Shown: positions 44,266 to 57,200, counted from the stretch's first letter. The stretch: 64,000 bases of DNA from Giardia muris (GCA_006247105.1 CM016926.1:1178001-1242000), one strand, 5' to 3'. The notes: generated by a model not told the origin, from the letters alone. Numbers and translations are program-made.

Positions 44266-45462
44266 ATGTTATTCCCAATCTTCGTGATTGGTGCATCTTT
44301 GACAGCGACCAACAATTGCGCCTCCTACACGAGCTGCGACCAATGTCTACAAAACTCCGAAGGATGCTTCTGGTGTGCCACGGGCTCCGGGTCGTGCAAG
44401 TCGAAGATGAACGAGCTTGAGTCTTGTAGTTATGTTGAGTCCCATGATTTGATTTACAATGCCACTACCTGCTGTTCGACGGCAAGATCCTATCAGGAGT
44501 GTACGGACAGGAGCCGTCTATCCTATTGCGCATGGGCTCCCCAGGTGAAGGACCCTAATATCAACGGTGCATGCATGTATATCTATGATCAGTCAGCGAT
44601 TACAAAGTTTGCGGATAGCCCCTTGGAGCGCTTCGCTCCGTGTTCTGTCTATAGAAGATGTGGAGAGTGCCGAGCAAGCTTGGTATGTGGCTGGTGCGAG
44701 GAAACTAGTTCTTGCGTACCCATCGATGGATCGACATGTTCCCGTCTAGCAGATACCTGTTGCTTCGACTACCAGAACTGTGTCGATTGCTTCGACCAGT
44801 CTGGCTCATCCTTTGAGACTCCTCAATGCGTCTGGGTACCGAATGGGAAGGAATCGAGCAGTAACAACGGGGGAGTGTGCGAATCCTATAAGAACATAGC
44901 CCAGACGACGGACAAGGCCTTTAATCGTTTCGGTCTTGAGTATTGCGACGATCATTGCGTCGCAGCATCTGCAGGGTGTGATTCCTGTGTCAAGGCATCC
45001 GGTTGCGTCTGGGTCACAGGGGTTAAATGGTTGTCTGTCGATCCCACAAAACCATTGCCAACGTCGTTATGTCTTCGTGGTTCCCTATCTGGGCCCAAGG
45101 ATAGTGCAATCTTTTACCGGGCAAAGAAGACCGACACGGCCCCGATCACCCACTCGTTCACAATCTCGGCCTATTATTCCACCTCGTGCAGTATCAAAGG
45201 GACGCAGGTCATCGGCTTGATTGCTGGGTCCGTCGTCGTATTCGTAGTCGCTATTATCGCCACCTTCATCGGTATTTCCGTCTCCAAGCGCATCAAGTAT
45301 GCCAAGAAGCTCCAGCAGGCAAAGAAGGAGAACATGATAGTTTCGTCACCGGGACGCGAGGTCTCCGGAAGTGGGCTTCCACTAACCTCTCCTGACGACG
45401 ATGCAACTGCTATGGACGACGAGGCACCGTTCCTTCAGAAGGAGGTTCCGTGGGAAGACTGA
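44266..45462 (+). CDS. Cys-rich type I membrane protein with PSI-like repeats
   Basis: 398 residues from the ATG at 44,266, which follows nine A's. Signal peptide 'MLFPIFVIGASLTATNN'. The ectodomain (~20-325) has repeated PSI-like cysteine patterns: 'CASYTSCDQCLQNSEGCFWC', 'CRASLVCGWCEETSSC' and 'CDSCVKASGCVWV'. One membrane helix ('VIGLIAGSVVVFVVAIIATF') leads to a ~60-residue basic-then-acidic tail with 'DDEAPFLQKE', a possible acidic sorting signal. Not a VSP: no CRGK, and Trp follows the Cys pairs. Proteins of this design in Giardia could act in secretory-vesicle sorting; the role is unknown. Confidence 0.78.
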   Translation: MLFPIFVIGASLTATNNCASYTSCDQCLQNSEGCFWCATGSGSCKSKMNELESCSYVESHDLIYNATTCCSTARSYQECTDRSRLSYCAWAPQVKDPNINGACMYIYDQSAITKFADSPLERFAPCSVYRRCGECRASLVCGWCEETSSCVPIDGSTCSRLADTCCFDYQNCVDCFDQSGSSFETPQCVWVPNGKESSSNNGGVCESYKNIAQTTDKAFNRFGLEYCDDHCVAASAGCDSCVKASGCVWVTGVKWLSVDPTKPLPTSLCLRGSLSGPKDSAIFYRAKKTDTAPITHSFTISAYYSTSCSIKGTQVIGLIAGSVVVFVVAIIATFIGISVSKRIKYAKKLQQAKKENMIVSSPGREVSGSGLPLTSPDDDATAMDDEAPFLQKEVPWED

Positions 45463-45479
45463 TCCGAACCGTAAATAAA

Positions 45480-48272
45480 ATGTCTCTCGCTCGTTTAACA
45501 CGCCCGTTGATGGAAAGCGTGGCGAAGACGGTTCGCCCCTATGGAGACATCATCGAGCTCGATTTCCAACGGAACAACTTGGATCTTCTTGAGAACCTGA
45601 AGCCCTTGACTGGGACTGAGCTCCAGGTCCTCAACCTATCGTATAATCGTCTTCAGTCTTTACAGAACCTCGTCCCCATCCATACCCTCCGGGAGCTCTA
45701 CGCCGCGTCGAACTCCCTGCTCAACGTCAACGTTGCATTGCCCTTTCCGCGCTTACAGGTGCTCGACCTTTCGGAGAACAAAATATTCCAGATCACCGCA
45801 GAACTCCCCGACAGTATCATCGAGCTCAACCTACGTGGTAACTTGATTTGTACCTTCGAAAACATTGACCCCATCTTCAGGCTCACTAACCTAAGGAATC
45901 TGGACCTCCGTCAGAACCCCATTCTGGAGAAGTACGTGAGCCCCGAGGCCTTCTATGGCTACGTCCTGAAGCTCCTACCACAGCTCGAGGTGATTAATGG
46001 CCTTTCCGCACGTACCCTCCTTACTGAATCCGGTACACTCATCCCTCACCACGTATCTACTCCTTCTAGCGAGTCCCACCTCAGCCAGCCCGAAGATGAC
46101 CTCGTCCTTACTGGAATAGACCATGCTCAGTCGACACAACCCATGCTTTTGAAAACAAGATCAACCCGTCCTACAAGCGCTCCTCTCTATGACCTTACCG
46201 AATCTCGCCTGAGCTCTATTGTCCTCCGTGATAGCGTTCCCACCGATGGGCTGGCCTCCCGCACCCGCTCAAGTGCCACTTCCGGAGACGAACAACGTCA
46301 CGTCAATGTCAAGATCTATTCGAACTATTACGAGCGAACGGATGCTTCTCCGACCAGGAGAAAGTCTATAGCCGACTCCCAACGCCTTGTTAACGAGCAT
46401 ATCATCCTTTTCCGAAGTCCTACGCGTAGTCGCCCATCAAGTGCTCGTGTGAAACAGCAGACAAGTACCTCTATTGGGTCACGGCCACTTAGTGCTGGTA
46501 CACCTCTACGTGAGAAGAACTCTCAGGTCGGTTACCTTTCACAAGCAAAGACTACATCGTCTTTCGCTTCTAGCTCCCTCGTTCTCGATGAGAAGATGCG
46601 TCCGGCTCCCCAGACGGACTTCGCTGATTCGGAGATGTGCAATGTTGAGGTTGCAGTCGATGGAAAGGCCATCGCTCAGCTTCAGATTCCTTTGACTAAG
46701 GATGAGTCCAACGAGCTAAAAAGCCATCACGACGAGCTCGAAAGGTTGAAGGCGGAGCTGGACGCGGCATTGCAGCTAGTCAAGAAGGAGGAGGCCCTGA
46801 ACTTGGGGAAAGATGGTCAACAATCCACAATAAGAGATTACAAGCCAACGATCAAGAGCTCTAAAGAGCTTAGGTCTCTCATGGCCGAGACCGATATGAC
46901 GGAGACCGACATACTTCGCGCCGAGGTTCGGGCCTTGGAGGAGGCCGTAGGAGCGCTTGAGCTTCAAAGTGTTGTAACATATCCCCATCCAGAGATCAAA
47001 CAGGAGCAGCTACATGCTGCTCTGTATAATTATAGACGGAAGCTGTTCCAAACCATTCTTGACCACGACCGTGTCCTTGCCGCCGAGAAGAGGGCGCGCC
47101 AAAGCGACCTGGAACAGAGCGCTTTTCTACGAAAGCAGGTACAAGAGGGGAGACAACGGGAAGAGATGCTTCAACGGACTATCGATGAATTACGTGACGA
47201 GCTTAAAACAGCTAAGAACGTTGTCTCTAATGATGAGGTCGCGTGGCTCAAAACGCAGGTTTCCAGCTACTCACAGGCCTTCGAAACGATGAGCAAGTTA
47301 ATCGGGCCGAACGGAACCTTCCAGTCGTTTATCGATGGGACCTTCTTGGAAGATTTCGAGCAACACCTTCTCTCGCATCTTGAAGGCCTGAATGAGCGTC
47401 TTGGAAGGCTGGCAGCATGGTTCTCGTCGCATTGGGACATACGACGACGGTTTCAAGGCCGTCTCGAGGCCATGGCTGAGAGCCTTGAGGACTGTAACCA
47501 GCGGCTGAGTCTTCTACAAACGGATTATAACGCTCTGAAGAGTCGTCATGCCACCCTTCGCGAGACCCATAAGGCGCTTCAGTTGGAAAAGCTACGTATA
47601 GAACAAGAGGTAGAAGAACGAGCAGATGCAATACAACGGCCACCCTGTGCTAACTTCGCGGTACAAGTATGGCCAGCCTCTGAGGCTACACCCATACGGA
47701 CGAACGAGCCTTCTCATCGTCGCGGTTCTCTTGGTAGAGCTCGATCGATGTCAAGTGGTACAGCTCTTCGGATCACTAACGATGGCTTCATGACATACGA
47801 GACGGATAACAGCCCTGCGATCCACATCAGTGGGGTTAATGACTCAAACATCACCTTTCGGGCGCGTGGAGGAAGTACTCGTGTTCCAGCCATCAAGGTG
47901 TTGGGGTACGAGCCAGATGCCGACTCATCGATGACCTCGATCCCCATCACGAGTGCGAGACCTTCGGATGCAGGAGGAGATGTCTCCGTTTCAGTTGCAA
48001 CCCCCGCCAATGTGGCACTCACATATGACGTTAGTATGTGCGAGGATGGGATACCCATCGTCAGTCTGCGGCCGCATGGGCCGTCTAGTGTCATTGGAGA
48101 GGGCAGGCGTAGCCTTGGAGAGGCGGAACCGGGTGCTGGTGAATTACGGCTCGAATCCCTAAAGCCGCGAGCCATAAGCTCTGGGAGCTCACGGTACGGT
48201 GACGAGAACCGGGAACGCGCAGAGCGGATAATGGGGATGCTCAACAAGCTCGATGCCTTGATGAAGGAGTGA
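45480..48272 (+). CDS. LRR / coiled-coil protein, paralogue of the 43,177 gene
   Basis: 930 residues from the ATG at 45,480 (after cgtaaataaa). Leucine-rich repeats at ~20-185 ('LQVLNLSYNRLQSL', 'LQVLDLSENKIFQI'), a disordered Ser/Thr/Arg-rich part with 'RLVNEHIILFRSPTR', coiled coils at ~400-730, and a C-terminal helix 'RAERIMGMLNKLDALM'. Each of these has a counterpart in the 1,260-residue protein encoded on the other strand 2.3 kb away. Short segments such as 'ALYNYRRKLFQTILDHDRVL' versus 'ILHSYRRRLFMLSFDNRLLR' make common origin clear. Only one or two QTD-like motifs are present. Cytoskeletal role inferred. The stop overlaps AGTGAA, five bases before the next ATG. Confidence 0.82.
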   Translation: MSLARLTRPLMESVAKTVRPYGDIIELDFQRNNLDLLENLKPLTGTELQVLNLSYNRLQSLQNLVPIHTLRELYAASNSLLNVNVALPFPRLQVLDLSENKIFQITAELPDSIIELNLRGNLICTFENIDPIFRLTNLRNLDLRQNPILEKYVSPEAFYGYVLKLLPQLEVINGLSARTLLTESGTLIPHHVSTPSSESHLSQPEDDLVLTGIDHAQSTQPMLLKTRSTRPTSAPLYDLTESRLSSIVLRDSVPTDGLASRTRSSATSGDEQRHVNVKIYSNYYERTDASPTRRKSIADSQRLVNEHIILFRSPTRSRPSSARVKQQTSTSIGSRPLSAGTPLREKNSQVGYLSQAKTTSSFASSSLVLDEKMRPAPQTDFADSEMCNVEVAVDGKAIAQLQIPLTKDESNELKSHHDELERLKAELDAALQLVKKEEALNLGKDGQQSTIRDYKPTIKSSKELRSLMAETDMTETDILRAEVRALEEAVGALELQSVVTYPHPEIKQEQLHAALYNYRRKLFQTILDHDRVLAAEKRARQSDLEQSAFLRKQVQEGRQREEMLQRTIDELRDELKTAKNVVSNDEVAWLKTQVSSYSQAFETMSKLIGPNGTFQSFIDGTFLEDFEQHLLSHLEGLNERLGRLAAWFSSHWDIRRRFQGRLEAMAESLEDCNQRLSLLQTDYNALKSRHATLRETHKALQLEKLRIEQEVEERADAIQRPPCANFAVQVWPASEATPIRTNEPSHRRGSLGRARSMSSGTALRITNDGFMTYETDNSPAIHISGVNDSNITFRARGGSTRVPAIKVLGYEPDADSSMTSIPITSARPSDAGGDVSVSVATPANVALTYDVSMCEDGIPIVSLRPHGPSSVIGEGRRSLGEAEPGAGELRLESLKPRAISSGSSRYGDENRERAERIMGMLNKLDALMKE

Positions 48273-48273
48273 A
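48268..48273 (+). terminator. AGTGAA polyadenylation signal between two same-strand genes
   Basis: AGTGAA covers the TGA stop of the LRR gene and ends 4 bases before the ATG at 48,278 of the next gene, so one gene's 3' signal lies in the next gene's initiator. Confidence 0.6.
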
Positions 48274-48277
48274 CAAA

Positions 48278-51200
48278 ATGTCGTACTTCGATACAGACAT
48301 TGGGGCTCGACGGATCGATTATATCGGAGACGTCGCCTCGAGACACGTCCTCTCGAAGAGCGTACGGCCGGGGCATCCTCATGCGCCCGTCCCGGTCGAG
48401 GTTAAGGCCGCCATCGCAGATATCACGGGGATCTCCGGCTTCACATCCCACCTCCTTCTTGACCCGAATCGGCCTCCCATGGGGGCCGTCTGCAAGGGGA
48501 TCTACTTACCCGTTGTTAGACGCTCAAGCATACGCGTCGGCCCAACCACTCAGTCAAATCCATTCTTCTCGACTACTGACAGTTCCTTGGTCGCAGGATG
48601 TCGGATTGCAAACGCGTTTGGGCCCTTAGCGCGGGGCTGGAAGGTTGCTGCAGACCAGACCACAGCGATCGTCCTATGTCCATCTTCTGTAGCCCGTCGT
48701 TATCTCTATAGCGTTGGAGAACATACGGGGAGCACCTACAATTATCTGAAGACGAGTGGATCCGACGTCCTCCTGGTTTTCAATACTGTCGATCTATCTT
48801 TGATGCACCTCGTCCCGCTAAGTGCCTATCAAGGGATTGGCCCTTGTTGTAGCCTTTCACTTCTTCCTACCGAAATAACAGAAGCATATCTCTCGAATTA
48901 CCTTCAGGCTGGAGGAACCGGAGGTCAAATCCCTCTATGTGCGGCCGTTCTGGCCTGCTACGATGGTCGTATTTATCTCTGCGTCGCAATCAATAGAAGA
49001 CTTCGTTATATTCAGCTTTTGACCATTATACAGCCCGTCCCACACCTCTTCTTCTCAACCATTACGGCCATCTCTTTACAGGCTCTTACAGATGCAAACG
49101 CGAACATAGGCGATAAAGGACCACAATTGGCACTTCTGGTAGCTGGTCCCTTAGCCTTTTCAACTCCGAGGATGAGTATCAAAGGTCTTTGGGAACGTGC
49201 CGATAGATTACCAACACCCGCTGCTGCGATCTTCACATTGAGCTTTTCAACCAGTCAACGCTCATTGATGGTCACTTCAAGACTCACTGTAACATCTTTT
49301 GGGAATCTCCTTGTTGAGAGTCTTCCCAGTCACCTCCTAAGCTGTTGTCTCGTCCGAAATGCGCAGCAATGCCCGTTTTACATGGCTTCCAGTTGTAGTG
49401 AGGTCGTAGGGATTCTTTTCAATAGGCGTGGCGGCTCGACCATATCGTCGATGCGTTCCTATTGTGACCCAGCAGAGACTCAACGTGGGCCCCCAACGGG
49501 CGATGGGACACTCAAACCGACAGGGGACCAACTGGAGAAGCTGCGTCGTCAGTTTGCGAAGACGATTGTCCCATTGACGTCAGGTGCTCGATATCGTACC
49601 CACATCCTCATGTTCCTCTATCTTCTCCTTGCCAATGCTTATTACCTCGTCCGCTTCTGTATTGATATCCTCGCCTTTGTAGTGCGCAAGGTTGCTAAGA
49701 CATCCACATCCACAGAGGTGGTAAGCGACTCTTATGTCGTCCCAACACGTATCTGCCTTGCTGTCTATGATCGACCTGGGAAGTCTTATCATTTGCTCCT
49801 TCATATGTCGAATGGAGCCCTCATCGGTGCTAAGACTATGAAAGTCAATGCTGTAGAGGCCGTGCAAATGGAGAAGAAGCTTGGAGAGTTGGGAGTAGCT
49901 CTAACCTCTCTTTATCTCTTCAAGCATGAAGCGTACCCCATTTCTGGAGGACTACAGATCAATGACATTTGCGTCTGGCCCATCCTCCTTTGTAATGAAT
50001 ATGACGAGATCGCAACGCGCCAGACGCTTGGGATCCAATTGTCCCACCTATTGGACTGTTCACGGAATCCATCCACGTTTGATGCAGAGGGAAATACAAG
50101 GGAAAGTCTATTGGCCAGCAGTATCGTCATCGCCGAGGATCCAGCAGCTCAGATCTTGGGATGTGCGAGCTATCAGGAAAACACTGATGCACTTCTTCAA
50201 GACCTTACACGGCATATACGCGCTACTCCGAGCGCAAGGGATTCGGGCCTCCGCTCGACCTCCAATCTTGAGGAACGGTTTATGGAGCAGGTACCCATTC
50301 TCTTCCTGGCCTGCAGCTCCTATTCGGATGCGTCTATTACCCTTATTGCATGTACTCTCTCAGCAAATCCGAGCGTGCCCTTCAGTTCGGAGTACCTATT
50401 CGACGTATCCACGCTCGAGCAGGTTGATTATCCGAAGTTATACGCCAACGGCCTCTGTACGCAACAGGTGACTGCGATAGGGAAGCCTCGTCATCGTTGC
50501 AGTCCGTTGATACACGACTCTTCAGCATACGATCAAATAGATTCCGAGCTCGGACAACATGAGGGTGGAGAGTCTGATATACCGATGCCTATCGGTGTCA
50601 CTTCAAGAACAACCATCCGGCGTGATCGGTCACGACAGTCTGTGTATGACCCTGTCATCAGTCTTGGGATCCATCTTCTACCTTCAACATTACAAATGGC
50701 GAGTCCTGGGCGAGTCTTTGTCGACTTTTCTAGTCCTTTAACCGCACCCGTCTCATCTCGAGGTCCTAGTACTCCTGGCCACGGACCGTTGGATCCAGAA
50801 GGAGAGTACTCGCTTGTTATGCTTCCCATTGTTCGAGATATTGACATCCCATCCTGTGGCGTAGGTGGGATGGGGGTTTATACCGCGATGCGGGCCCTTC
50901 CTCTGTCACTTGGTTGTCCCGCAAGCCTGGGGATCAGCTCCTTCGAGATAACCTTTGCCCTTCAGAAGACTAGCTATATGAAGCGCGTCGTTGAGGAGGC
51001 GCTCAAGGCTCGGCCCGAGTCTCTTGAGCCCATGCAACGTGCCCAGGATCTATTGAGGCAATACCATGGGTCTCGTAAGCTAACGATTGAGCCGGTACCG
51101 CATGTGACTGACGATGTCCCCATGCTTTCCAAGAAGCTGGTAGTTGATTATACGGGGGCCTTATTATCCTTGCTGCAGACACTCCCGTTCAATTATGCCC

Positions 51201-54200
51201 TACTAGATACTGTTGTCATCACCTTCGAGAAGGGCCCAGCATTGGTATTTGACCTCCTCCGTAAGACGCCGATTTTGCAGCTAGTGGGAAGGTATGCCGA
51301 GGTGCGCATGCTTTGCCGCCAGCTCATTCACTCAACCTGCAAAAGGCTTGTGGTTTTGGGCTTACAGGGGGAAACCGCAAGAACGGTCGCCCTCTGCCGC
51401 TTCCTGTCGCTCATTGACTTACTTGGGATACAGATCGGCTTGACAGCCCTATTGACAAGAGCGATGGCAAAGGCCATGAAAAACGTCGAGCATAGCATCA
51501 ACCTACACTGGCAAAGCTCGGCGGCCACGGGAAAGGAGATGCTCCGGGCGTTGGAACAGGACCGTAGTATCGAGGAGTATTACCTTCACGGTCCAAATGA
51601 CAATGCCTCTCCCTATTTCCTCTCCTACCTGACTTTGGTGGCATATGTGGAGAAGCTTACAGGCCTCCCTTGCGGCGATGACCTCTCAAGTGAGTCTCCC
51701 ACCGGAACAGATGCTGCTGAACGTTTGACACGCTACAATACCGTAACCTTCCTTTCCGCATGTAGGCGTGTTTCAGATCTCGTGGGCCATGACGTCCCCT
51801 GTATCCCCGGGTTCTTGGGCGCGAACCTTGACATCTTCGTACATCCTCATCGCAATGGAGGCGCACATGCTTTTACAGAAGTCGATAGTAGCTCTCCAGC
51901 CGCACTATCACATCAGGTTCGACAGCGACTATACTATCAGGCCATCTTCCTCTTTCTTCAGGAGCTTCGTAGCACAAACCGGATTTTTATCCGTTATGAG
52001 AACCTTTCTTGGCAACATGGACCAGAGATTCCCCTTCTACGCCTATGTCCTCTTTCGCATTACATTAAAGATTCGGCATCGAGCGAGACTGATCGAATAC
52101 GAAACCTTCTTCTCTTTACCACGGCATCGAACTTACTGAACCGAGCGGATGAGCTCATTTCCAATCCCACGGCCGAGGACCAGAAAACGGCTCGGACGGT
52201 TCTGTGTGTTGAGCTTTGCGACGCATTGCTAAGTGCCGCACTTGGGACTCAGGATGCTAAGGACTTATTAGCGAGTACAAGGACGCCGATTACATGCTCA
52301 CAAGAAATTGATGACGACCCTATTGATATTTGTTCTCCTCATGTCCCGCTTGAACCTGCAAGATCTACTACAGTAGGTTTCCAGGACAGTAGCTCGGAGG
52401 TAACGCATCTGTTAGACTCCGTGAGTGCTTATATTGGGATGTCCACGACGATCTATTACTTCTTTGGATACACATTTGATGCCTCACGTTTCTCGGTGAC
52501 CTTTAAATCCGTTCCTAACACTCCTCACATTGCATGTAAGTCTCCTGTGATCAAGATCGAGTCAAAAAGTACTCCGGTAAGTCGTCTTCAAGACACAGTT
52601 AGACCAAAGCTTGACCAGGCACATGCCTTGATTCGGGAATATATCAAGCGGTACTTAAGCGAGCTTGTGGCAACGAAGCTTGCCGCGGGCTCCGTGGACG
52701 GACTCTCCCTCCTTCTGGAAACCGTGGTTCACTCTGATATTATCGATATCCTTAGTATGCCAGACTTGTCGGTTCTTTACGTCAGAATCAAGGGATATGA
52801 GCACCTCAAGGCGTATCTCAACTCCAACAGTCAAGTTTCAGATTATCTAGCTCTTGTCCTTCGTCAAGGAACTGGTCCCTCATCTCTTTCTCAAAGATCC
52901 ATGCCACGTTTAGTTTGGCAGGAGTTTTTACGGCTTCCACCCTGGGTACTACTATTTATCCTTTTATTGGCATCGCAGTCCACCAATAAGGATGGATACA
53001 GTCTTGAAGGCCCCTGGTTAGATACCTATCTCAAAACTATCAGCAATGACTGTACAAGTCAAGAAGGTAACACACCAAATCTGGACATGAAAGCGCTGAT
53101 AGACGTTGCATTAAGAGAGACACTGGATTCCTTCGTCCGCCTCTTCATTAGTGATGTACGTAACGAATCCTATACTTCCGAGTTGTTCTATGAAGCATTA
53201 GTCCCACCCTTACAAACGCATTTCCTTTCCCATTGTTTCACAGCCATCTATCACTATTTTGCATGTGCCCAGCCACGTCCTATAGAACATCCAACCATAG
53301 AGGCAGTCATTCCTTCCTTTTTACTGTTGGAAACGTCGCAGACTTCAAGCCAGAATCAAAATCGAGGTATCCCACTATTACAAACCGCTATTCGAACTTC
53401 TTCTCTAGTAGACTACGTATCTCTAGAGCAGTTCCGTCCATTGGTCTGCTTCCTTTACCTTGTTGCTGGTATGCAGGATATGAGCATGGCCACCTCATCA
53501 TTGCTTTCAGACCTGGTCTCTAATATTCTTTCGGGGCCATGTAGACTGTGTACCAGTGCGGTCTCACTCCAGCGCATCGAGGAGCTGTACAAGGCGATGC
53601 GAATAGGCTCGGAAAAGGTGGTCCTCTCACCTTTGACCTGCCTACGTCTAGCCAGTACGTCGTCTCATGATGACATTTATCTAATCTTTCAGAAGTACGT
53701 GCGTGGCCTTCTTCGACAGCAGAAGGAGTCGGAGGAGACCGAAGGGACCATTGCTTGTAATGAGAACTCTCCCGATGCAGGTCTGCAGGCCCTTCTGGCC
53801 TTAACGAAGCAGGGGTGTGTGTTCGAGGGGATTGACCCTTTGCCTGCAATAGTTCTGGAGTCTCTACTTGAGGAGGTTAGAAGACCCATTCTATTTGTCG
53901 TGGATCGTTTTGATTATTTCGACCAGGCCGTTGGTCTATTCTTTCGGGGTCTTGAGGAGAAGTATGGAGTGGTCGAGCCCGAGGAGAGTAAGAGACTATA
54001 TGGAGAACTATTGAAAAAGCTCACCTTCATCCTTAGCGTTCTTAATGGGATTCCTATGCCCTCGACGACGCACGAATTCTCCCGGTATGTAGCCGCGTTG
54101 CATGCGTTTGCAGGGCTTCGGGCCCAGGTGGGTCTTCTGGTTGACATGGGAGAAATATACGTACAAGGCTTCTCTAGGCTCAAATGGATCTGCAGACCCC

Positions 54201-57200
54201 TTCCAGACTCTCCTCTGATTCAGGTGCTAAGGGATGCCGCCTCAATAGAGCTTAGCATTGTCTCTCTATGGGAAGAGGCCTATAACTACTTCCTTGACGT
54301 GGCATACTACATATGTAACGGCTTTGCCCCGCCGGACCCCACATATCTTCCACTTCCAATTCTACGCATATTATGCTCATGTGCGAGTGTGTTGGGCTCG
54401 AATAAGGACACCGTTGCAGACTGTCTACCGAAGTTCATTGGGTGCGTCGCTATCGTCTCCCTCTTCTGCTACGCACCTCTTCCCGAGGGAGCTACGTATC
54501 CCAGTCAGTCCTCATCGGGGTCGTTATATGAACGCATTGTCAGACTCGTTGCAGAGTCGAAGTATGAGGAAGAGACTGTAGTACCTACGTCAAACATCTC
54601 GCTAAGCTCCTTGTCGCTAAGTCGTACGCTTTCCACGATGAAGGGAGATGTATTTGGAATACGTGATAAGGCTGCGAACGAGATCTTCCACAATCGGTAT
54701 CGGAGGCAGGGATGTATCTTCTCCAACGTCCTCACAGCCGTCTTTCTATGCGAAATTTTGCGTTGTAACATCTGTGGTCAAGCCGAGACCCCTATTGGAG
54801 AAAGGTTATTGAGGCTCTGTGTAGAAGAACCGATCTCGAAGTTATCTTCGAGTCTTCAACCAATCTTCATCCAGACTCCCATCTTGTCCCTCCTTACTCT
54901 ATCGCCTCCGGGGTTGGAAGATATCCTCGTCACCATTGCGCTTCGTTATAAGCAGGGACCCCAACCCGGGATTCTGTTATATCTCTCGCTTATTGGTTCT
55001 TCTAAGCTATCTCTTCCGGTTCTGTCTCCGGAGATGGCGGGTTACTACGCATCCTCGACTCGTAAAGAGCTCATTGTGGCCGCATGTAATCTCCTTTCTC
55101 TTTCCATTCCAGAATCTTCTATTCGACAGTTCTCAAGCACCACCGACCCCTTATACGAGGCATTTCTGCTGGCGATGCGTAGCAGCCCACATGAAGAGAC
55201 AGTTCTATCAGCGTCTGACATGTCCTTGGCAGATCTACTAATGGAGGCACCTAAAACAATTATTCCGGTCCAGCCATTCCACACTATTCTTCCTCTACCT
55301 TTCTTGCCCTATCAGGAGGTTGAGGTGTTGGTCCTTGAGGCCTTTCGTTCCGATACTTCATTCATGGGTGTTGCTGCTAAGAATCAACCAGCTCAACAAG
55401 ATATCGACACTCCCTTTGGTAAGGTCTGTACGCAATTGGCTGCAAACTCTTCAGACTTTGACCCTCAAGTCTTAGTTCAGGCCATTCTCAATGTGCAACA
55501 CGAGATTTTTAGCATGGAGGGAATGTATTCCACCGTTCGTCTTCTTCATGCCTGCTTGAGGGCCAATTGTGATCGTCTTTGCCAAGCCATTGGTGCATTC
55601 CTTGACATCTACCTGAAGTACTTTTACATCCTCTCCAAATATTGTGATGAGACGTTGGAGCCGATATTAACGATCTATACACATCTTGGTGAGTTGGTCA
55701 GCAGGTTTGGTGCGACCCAATTCCCTAAAGAGTTACTCATCCGTGTCGCAGCTTCCCACATCACTTCCTCTTCATCTTCCGAGCCTTCCATTATCCGATT
55801 TCTCTTCAAACAAGTAGGTGGCACTCCTCTCGAGTTCCTAACAGAGTTGTTGCCATTTTTGACTCCTCTTAGAAAGACTTGGTTTTCTTCCTGGATTTCT
55901 GAGGGGTTACTCGCTTCAGCCCTTCAGATTCCCAAGGAAACCATTCAGAAAGAGTTAAAAACCCTATACGAGGCCGCTATGCTTTCACCCTCTGAACCGG
56001 AAGTTCTTTCTCTCCTCATGGATTATTTCGGTCTTAGTGAGAGACGGCAGGCTATAATAGCGTATCAGCAGGCCCTAGAGCGCGTTCTAGTGAGTGCTGA
56101 GAAGAACTGTGATCTAAGTGAGTGCTTCCCGATACTCTTCACAATAATTGGAATACTTGAGTCAGATGACTCCGATACTGAAGAATATGTGCCTCGTCTA
56201 AGATCCATTTACCTATCGTTCGTCAAAAAGCTGATTGAGACCTGTGGGACGGACACAGCCCGCATGGTTCGGGTGATTTCCACTCTTTCGGATATATTCC
56301 TTGATCGCACTAAGTTCAGAACTGACAGATACCACGTGGTCGCACCCCTCATCATTGGTACGACCTTGTACGCCTTTACATCATCTTCCACAGGTTTCAC
56401 GCTTTCAACGACTCAGATGAATCAGAAACAGATCCATGACACCGCAGTTAGTACCATCAGAGCCTCTTGTGGCTGGGACTCGTCAGATGATGAGCCTCGT
56501 GCTCCAATCAAGACGTCGGGATGGCAGAATAGCGATACGGAGGAGGAGCCCGTTCCACTTAAATACTCATCCGGCAACAAGTGGGAGGTAACAAGCGAGG
56601 AATCCACTAATGACACTCAATCTAAGCCCTTGTCTTCTGAGCCTTTAAACGTCTCGAGCGTCGTGCCATCTTCTATTATTGATGCTATTGGCGCGCTCAT
56701 TGAAGGACTTGCTGCCAACGAAGACATTGTTCTTACTACGACAACGGCTTGTCTACTATATTCCAGCCTCTTCCAACCTCCAACTGTTCGATTCCCCATG
56801 GAAGTACGTTGCTCTCTACTGCTCCGTCATCGTCCCGCAATGGCTCTTCTCGCCGGGGACTTTCTTTTGGCGACACTCGGATATCAGTTCGGATGCCTGA
56901 ATGCAATCCATCCTCTTCTTTCGACAGATGTTCAAGCACATGTTGAGGTGTCAGGGTCTGAGACTTCTGCTCATAAGTGCATAGCTGGCCTCATTGCGTG
57001 CATTATATCGGTTCAGCACCCTTCAGAATCCATTCCTACCTGGCTCTTTGCGGAGGTATTTGGGCGTGGCTGTCCAAGAAAATACGTCCATGCTGCACGG
57101 CGACTAAGAGATGCAAGCCTGGAAGCCATTAAAACGAGAGGTTTGATAGTCTCCTGTTCAGTGGATCAACTGTTACGTGTGTGCCTACATGAGCACGGAT

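Noticed and set aside
47714..48451. 245-codon minus-strand frame across the junction of the LRR paralogue and the giant gene
   Set aside because: Covers the ends of two well-supported genes on the other strand; composition is that of a shadow frame.
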